Of a stretch of DNA of 48,155 nucleotides, positions 43,346-48,155 are shown piece by piece. Position 1 is the first letter of the stretch. The number at the start of each line of letters is the position of its first letter. The stretch spans positions 62,793-110,947 of the forward strand of contig FLMG01001221.1 of the NCBI GenBank assembly GCA_900088475.1, given 5' to 3'. The DNA comes from Hyphochytrium catenoides. Its lineage: Eukaryota > Sar > Hyphochytriomycetes > Hyphochytriales > Hyphochytriaceae. The notes below the pieces were generated by a model. The model saw only the letters and a program-made list of their open reading frames with translations, did no database searches and had not been told where the DNA came from. A program made the position numbers and the translations under genes.

Positions 43346-44905
43346 CTATCCAGGACCATCATTGGCAGTTCCTTCCCAGCACTTAGCAGGGGCCCATGCA
43401 GAAGGCACCTGTTCCTTGTTTCCTGCTCTATTGACTCTCTTTGGTGATGACTCCTGCTCCCCATCCCCACCAACGTTTGAAGGCGATGCCCCGGAGGAGA
43501 CTTCGGTGTCCTTTTCTTCTCTTGATGGTGGCGACTGGTAGAGCGTAGGGCTTGCCGGGGTGGCCGAAGGAGAACCACGACCTGACAATGAGGTAACAGG
43601 AACGCCAGATAGCTCTATAATTCTCAGCCTGCTTCTGAGTATCACGCAGTCCTTTGGATGTCTAAAGGCGAGGTAGGTAGTACGGAACATGAGCATCAGC
43701 AAGCTAAAGCCGCGGTTAAGACAGAATTCCACTACTGACAAGCTCCATTCTGAGGCTATGGGAAGACTGGACTTGCCGCTTTGCTCTCCCATCGCTAATG
43801 TTTGCTCTGCAATTCTCCGGTCGTTGCTGTCCTTATCGTCATATAGTGCGATTCCATCGCTAAAGTCCAGCTTGTAGGAGCACATGTTGGGCGACATGCG
43901 GAGGTAGATAAGGGCAAGATAAGTAGGGAAAAGGAGACTCCACGAGACGAGTGACACCTTCATGCCCTTCCGGAGGGATATAGGATAGCTGTCATACACA
44001 AGGAAGACACCTGCCGTTCCTACGACGAAGGAGAAAGCTAGGAACCAGCCTGAGAAGCTGAAGCAGAAGACTCCCGAAAGAGACACACCAAACATCACGA
44101 ACTCAGCAATGAAGATTAGTGCATCCACCGTTTTGAGAGATCTCCGAAAGAGCTCCAAGTTCCAAAACGATGCTTGTCTGAACGCCAAGAAAATGACCAA
44201 GAAGCCAAACAGCGCTGCCAGCATTGCACTCCCAGATGGTTCAAGAGGAAGGAGCAAGTGGCAATAGAGTAGTGCGCAGGTGCCAAAGAACATTGTAGTT
44301 GGTAGGGGTCCCACATTAAGAATGCGCTTGTGCCTCCACCACCACTCGAAAAATTGTCTGCCGAAGAATGCTTCCAACCCTGTTAAATTGCTCTCTTCTA
44401 GACTAAGCTCCGCATACGACTGAACGGCAGTCATTAGTCGCACCTTCTGTTCGCGTTGTCCCTCAACTTGACGCTTGTGAGTAGATGCAGAAGGGGGAAC
44501 CAGCTGTGGGGCTAGGGGAGGTTGACCTCTCCTACCCGAAGAAAACCTTTGTTCTTCGTCGTGGGTCACCCAAAGCTTTGGAGCCACCTTCTTCTGCGTA
44601 CACCTGGAGCTCTTAGCGGACGCCTCGTCAACCAGAGTTGAGGGCTGAGGAAGAACAAAGTCTTTGGCTGTTGAGGCCAGCGCAGCATCTATTTCCTCTC
44701 TAACTGCAAGCAGGGCTGCCCTGTGACCCCGCTCGTCAAGAAGACTTCTCGGTTTGATGCGAAGATGTTGAAGGAGAGACTCACAGAGAATGAGAAGTAC
44801 GGACCTCTGGGAGGATGCCTGCCCCCACGGGATGACTTCTGAGGAATGAGGTGAGGAGGAAAACTTATTTTTGGAAGGGATGGAGCCTCTGGAAGTGCTC
44901 ATCAT
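43346..44905 (-). CDS. Single-module paralogue of the two-module membrane protein
   Basis: Intronless, 519 aa from ATG. One copy of the module in 31880-34231: a helical soluble part (LLILCESLLQHL...REEIDAAL), LSLEESNLTGLEAFFGRQFF, about six hydrophobic segments, the YDSYPISLRKG turn, and the terminal FRHPKDCVILRSRLRIIE block. A Ser/Pro/Glu-rich tail of about 90 residues follows, absent from the two-module protein. It is opposite in orientation to its relative and downstream of the other lipase. Function unknown. Confidence 0.8.
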   Translation of the reverse strand: MMSTSRGSIPSKNKFSSSPHSSEVIPWGQASSQRSVLLILCESLLQHLRIKPRSLLDERGHRAALLAVREEIDAALASTAKDFVLPQPSTLVDEASAKSSRCTQKKVAPKLWVTHDEEQRFSSGRRGQPPLAPQLVPPSASTHKRQVEGQREQKVRLMTAVQSYAELSLEESNLTGLEAFFGRQFFEWWWRHKRILNVGPLPTTMFFGTCALLYCHLLLPLEPSGSAMLAALFGFLVIFLAFRQASFWNLELFRRSLKTVDALIFIAEFVMFGVSLSGVFCFSFSGWFLAFSFVVGTAGVFLVYDSYPISLRKGMKVSLVSWSLLFPTYLALIYLRMSPNMCSYKLDFSDGIALYDDKDSNDRRIAEQTLAMGEQSGKSSLPIASEWSLSVVEFCLNRGFSLLMLMFRTTYLAFRHPKDCVILRSRLRIIELSGVPVTSLSGRGSPSATPASPTLYQSPPSREEKDTEVSSGASPSNVGGDGEQESSPKRVNRAGNKEQVPSAWAPAKCWEGTANDGPG

Positions 44906-45661
44906 CTGTGGTTTCCTCTGTACGCCTGCCGGTTCAGTCTATCTAGGTGTTTCTCGAGCCGTAGACAGGATGGAGGTTGTCAGTTTGTTGTGATGCTATG
45001 GCGGGCTTGTTGATTGTGGAGGGCGCAGCACCTCATCATCAGTAAGTCCATCAACGCTCCACCTGGTTAGTGAAGACTTCTCAAGACAAGCCATCCATGG
45101 TCAACAAGCTCGAGGAGCTCCACTAAGTGCCATCTTCGATAACCCTCACCAGGTAATGCCACCGCCTCCGATGCTTCTGTCATGCTCAAACCGACGGAAG
45201 ACTCTCTTACCCTCGTAGCTTCTTCAAGACCGGCGTTGTTCTGGCATCATCCTGCCTCACAGCAGCAGCAGCAGCAGCAGCGGACACCGCCAAGAAGAAG
45301 GAAGAAGGCCACCAGTGACAAATAGTCCGGAGGAATAAAGTTATGAAGGTTGCAAGCAAGTCAAAGGTCATGGTCTCGTTGAAAGCTCCTCAAGCGTGCC
45401 GATTATAAATAAGAGCCAGTAAATGAGCTATGTTCAGTATAGAGGGTACAGGATCCTCAATACATGGCCGTTACGTTGATTCGGATGTGGTCTGGTGATG
45501 GCCTCTGGGATTCAAAGAAGAGTCGTCCTTTAACGACCCAGCGCGCTGCCGCCGCCAGCAGAAGGCATTGTTATCCTCCTCTGGGCCAGCTGCCTAAGAA
45601 TGCGGTGGCGGCCACCATTTTAATTTCTTTACTCTTTCTTCTCGCCATAAGACTGCTATGA
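44906..45661. other. Intergenic, nothing identified
   Basis: Contains a short CAG run near 45260-45282 and a pyrimidine-rich stretch at 45620-45645 directly before the ribonucleotide reductase fragment. No gene supported. Confidence 0.4.
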
Positions 45662-46015
45662 AGTGAATTTTTAGATTTACGTAAGAATCAAGGTAGCGAA
45701 GACCTTAGAGCGCGTGATCTCTTTTTAGCTATGTGGATTTCTGATTTATTTATGAAACAAGTTGAAATAGATGGTGATTGGTATCTTATGGACCCAGATG
45801 AATGTCCTGGATTAACAGATAAATATGGAGATGAATATGAAGAATTATATTGGAAATATGTTGAAGAACAAAAATTCAGAAGAAAGGTTAAAGCTCAAGA
45901 TATTTGGTTAAAAATATTAGAATCTCAAATTGAAACAGGTACACCTTATATTTTATATAAAGACCAAGCTAATAAGAAGTCTAATCAAAAGAATATTGGT
46001 ACAATTAAATCTAGT
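45662..46015 (+). pseudogene. AT-rich fragment of class I ribonucleotide reductase large subunit
   Basis: 118 stop-free codons reading [11 protein letters not shown], then [50 protein letters not shown] and [19 protein letters not shown]. These are consecutive blocks of the NrdA/RNR1 barrel. The fragment starts just after a TGA and stops matching abruptly after GTIKSS, so more than 80% of the protein is missing. Codons are dominated by A/T third positions, unlike every other gene here. A frame continues for 52 more codons but without RNR similarity. Possible origins: DNA captured from a large DNA virus or AT-rich microbe, or a lone exon, since the left edge has a pyrimidine tract and AG. No ATG in place and no full gene. 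Confidence 0.85.
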
Positions 46016-47116
46016 TCCCCTCCTATCGTCGCCTTTCATTCGCCATCGACTGTTTATCAGACCGGTCACCAGGGGTTCCACGATCTTTTACGACGAAGAA
46101 GAATTTGCTATGAAACAGATCACGATGATGAAGAATGGGAGTTTGTTCGCGGACACGACTACTTTCCATAGCAGCGCGGCGGGATCGTAGCGCGGGATCA
46201 TCGTAGCGCATCTACTACACTGTGCAGCAGAAGAGGAGGAAGGACCATGCACCACCAGCAGCCACACAGACACCACCACCACCACCAGAGACAGGACCCA
46301 AGATGATTTGTCCGTAGGTGCACCAGCAAGCTTCTCCTCAGCAGTTATAAAGAGCAAGAGACTGAGATGATGGAGCCGCAGATGACAGTACTTCACGCAA
46401 TACCAGGCTGCTCGACTATCGGACACTCCAACAGCAGCAGCAGGGAGGAGCATTCACGCAATACCAAGCTCCTCTCAACAAGAAAGCAGCGCCGCTCCGC
46501 CGCCCGTCGGTCGCCAACAGCAGCAGGGACGGAGGAGACGGCAAGCAGAAAGAAGAGGAGGAGGTGTTACCCTGCTGCTGTCATGGGAAGTGAGGGACAC
46601 CACCACCAGAAGAGCGTTGAGGGTGTTGGGGGAAACGGGAAACGCTGTACTAGGCGATAACTGTTGTGATTGATTCATGCTAACTTGTACTACAGTAATC
46701 ATCTCTGTACGGAGAATCTGGAATAACAAGTCATGTTAGACGAACCTGTACGGTATTTTGCTCTTTTATCTGAGATTTAAAGTCTCTGTTTTTAGGCTCC
46801 AGGAATCAATAGAGCCTGATGGCCGTTAGCAGTCATATTGAGCGATACGGCTTTTGTTCCACTGTCCCATGTGCAGCGGCGGCCAAAGATCGAGAGAGAG
46901 AGAAAAGAAGATCTTGCTGGTCACGCACCTTCACTCTTCTTTTTGTTCCCTCCTCTCGTCATCTCCTCACTCGTCTGTGAGGCAAACCAACGAAGAAGAA
47001 CAGTAGCCAGCCAGAACCTGCTCCTCCTCGGCTTGACTCCTCTGCCCTATTATGGCACAAGAGGAGGAGAGAAGAAGGAACAACTGAGGAGAACAAGGAA
47101 TGGGGAAGAAGAGAGA
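46016..47116. other. Intergenic, nothing supported
   Basis: About 1.1 kb. The frame after the RNR fragment reads on to 46171 with an acidic end, but shows no family. CAC/CAG-rich patches occur near 46240-46290. Confidence 0.35.
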
Positions 47117-47260
47117 ATGGCAAAAGTGTGTTCCTCCTTGAATTCTGCCTTATTTGCTGCTGGTTTGTCGACGTTGTTCTTCGTTGAGCTCCCCAGCCAG
47201 GTTTCTTGCTCTCAGCAGCAGCCTAACGCATCCCTAGAGAAGCAGATCAAGGCACGTTAG
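47117..47260 (+). CDS. Hypothetical small secreted peptide
   Basis: 47 codons beginning MAKVCSSLNSALFAAGLSTL. The hydrophobic core and the SQVSC end of the signal are plausible for cleavage. It could also be the first exon of a longer gene. An in-frame ATG upstream extends it, but only into Arg/Glu-rich sequence. Coding status is weak. Confidence 0.25.
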   Translation: MAKVCSSLNSALFAAGLSTLFFVELPSQVSCSQQQPNASLEKQIKAR

Positions 47261-47540
47261 GGGCCACCAACTACCCACCAGCTGAGTCTACGATCAGCAG
47301 AGCCCATCTTCTTCTGATGATGAGAAGCCTGTTCGCCTCGTCATCATAATCATATTTGCATCACCATCAATAGTTCCTGAAGAGAAAGCATACAATCAGC
47401 CGCCCACTAATCATACATCTCACCAGTAAAGAGAAGTGGAAGAAGGAGACCGCCTTTTGTAAGAAACCGGAAGAAGTCATCCTCTTTCTCTCTGAGTTAC
47501 ACATCCTGAGCCTCCCTCCCGTTTATTACCAGCACCAACC

Positions 47541-48155
47541 ATGACAATAAGAGACACACCCGTACCTCCTCGCGCAGCGGCTCCTCCATCTGCTGAAGGA
47601 ACGACCCGAAGTCCTGGTCATTTAGCTCCACCGGAAGACGTGGTTGTTGCTGGCGGCGAGGGTAGCTGCACAGTGATCGAAAGGGGAATCTCCCCCAGAG
47701 CTTACCGAGAAAATACTTCGGGACCAGGAGGCACCGCCGTTGTCGTTAGACAATCTGACAAGGGATGGTGGGAACACATTATGGACGATGATAACCGAGT
47801 GCTCTATCTCTCTGCGGCGGCACTTGCTGTGGCAATTCCCACGCTGTACTTTGCTCTGCGAAAGAAGGCAGAAGTCTATCAACACTCTGTTACTATCAAC
47901 ACGCCCTCGGCACGCGTTGTCACGTTCTTCACGGATTTAGACAAGTACTTTGATGCCTTCTCCTCTCCTGACGTGCAGTACACCGTTATGGACCAAACGA
48001 GGGTGGGCACTATCACCCGCTTCAAGCTTCGGCATGCGTTGCCTTCAGGGAAAGAGGTAATCACCCATGGCAAGCGCAAGTATACCAAGCGTGACGATGG
48101 GGCCACTGTCTTTGAGGACGATCTCCCCATCGAGGGCTTAAAGGGCAAAGCTGCT
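47541..48155 (+). CDS. Membrane-anchored protein with possible SRPBCC/START-like domain, 3' truncated
   Basis: 205 codons open from ATG to the window end. A Pro/Ala-rich N-terminus of about 85 residues is followed by one hydrophobic segment (VLYLSAAALAVAIPTLYFAL, about residues 94-113). Next is a soluble region beginning with a beta strand and helix, HSVTINTPSARVVTFFTDLD. This resembles the strand-helix start of SRPBCC or polyketide-cyclase-like lipid-binding folds. That assignment is a pattern guess from about 90 residues. The topology (single N-terminal anchor, C-terminal domain) is better supported. The 3' end lies beyond the window. Confidence 0.6.
   Translation, partial: MTIRDTPVPPRAAAPPSAEGTTRSPGHLAPPEDVVVAGGEGSCTVIERGISPRAYRENTSGPGGTAVVVRQSDKGWWEHIMDDDNRVLYLSAAALAVAIPTLYFALRKKAEVYQHSVTINTPSARVVTFFTDLDKYFDAFSSPDVQYTVMDQTRVGTITRFKLRHALPSGKEVITHGKRKYTKRDDGATVFEDDLPIEGLKGKAA

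Noticed and set aside
1-48155. CRISPR arrays, tRNA or rRNA genes
   Set aside because: No regularly spaced direct repeats and no tRNA B-box or rRNA core was seen while reading; a tRNAscan/Infernal run would be decisive.

Overview
The window is about 48 kb of nuclear DNA from a unicellular eukaryote. Its genes carry GT-AG introns of roughly 50-420 bp with pyrimidine-rich acceptors. It has secreted trypsins with signal peptides, ASCC2, ELMO, RUN and RhoGAP domains, a 7TM-RGS receptor and many microsatellites. I cannot place the lineage. The protein families suggest a heterotrophic or amoeboid protist rather than an animal, plant or typical fungus. There is one assembly gap (22474-22565). Most exon models were built by hand from reading-frame continuity and splice signals, without alignments.

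Left third (1-15.0 kb), gene-dense. The 3' part of an MFSD1-like transporter (+, to 1680) converges on a large minus-strand gene (1861-7759). This gene resolves into 14 exons encoding RUN, RhoGAP and ELMO domains in one chain of about 1,240 aa. Its RhoGAP module has lost all four classical catalytic and binding residues. Its ELMO module lacks the GAP arginine, as in DOCK-binding ELMO1-3. Across a 1.2 kb divergent intergenic region with a GA tract lies a 20-exon, 765-aa ASCC2 orthologue (9003-15019, +). It has a CUE domain and an RGG-rich tail.

Middle (15-28 kb), accessory. Two paralogous trypsin-like protease genes (15945-16880 minus, 20964-22285 plus) are followed by a segmental duplication (22.1-23.7 kb copied at 25.5-27.1 kb). 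The copy contains a broken trypsin last exon and a 484-bp solo-LTR-like insertion with a 5-bp target duplication. Between the copies are the 5' exons of a possibly cullin-like gene and a 184-bp TA-flanked MITE-like inverted-repeat element.

Right part (28-48 kb). Two nearly identical secreted class-3 lipases (28570-29466 and 39195-40082, both minus) each share diverged upstream sequence. Each block also has a member of an unrecognised multi-pass membrane family: a tandem two-module protein at 31880-34231 and a single-module protein at 43346-44905. Between them is a 7TM receptor fused to an RGS domain (35809-37589). At 45662-46015 there is an isolated, strikingly AT-rich 118-codon fragment of class I ribonucleotide reductase large subunit, foreign in base composition to everything around it. 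The window ends inside a membrane-anchored protein with a possible SRPBCC/START-like fold (47541 onward).
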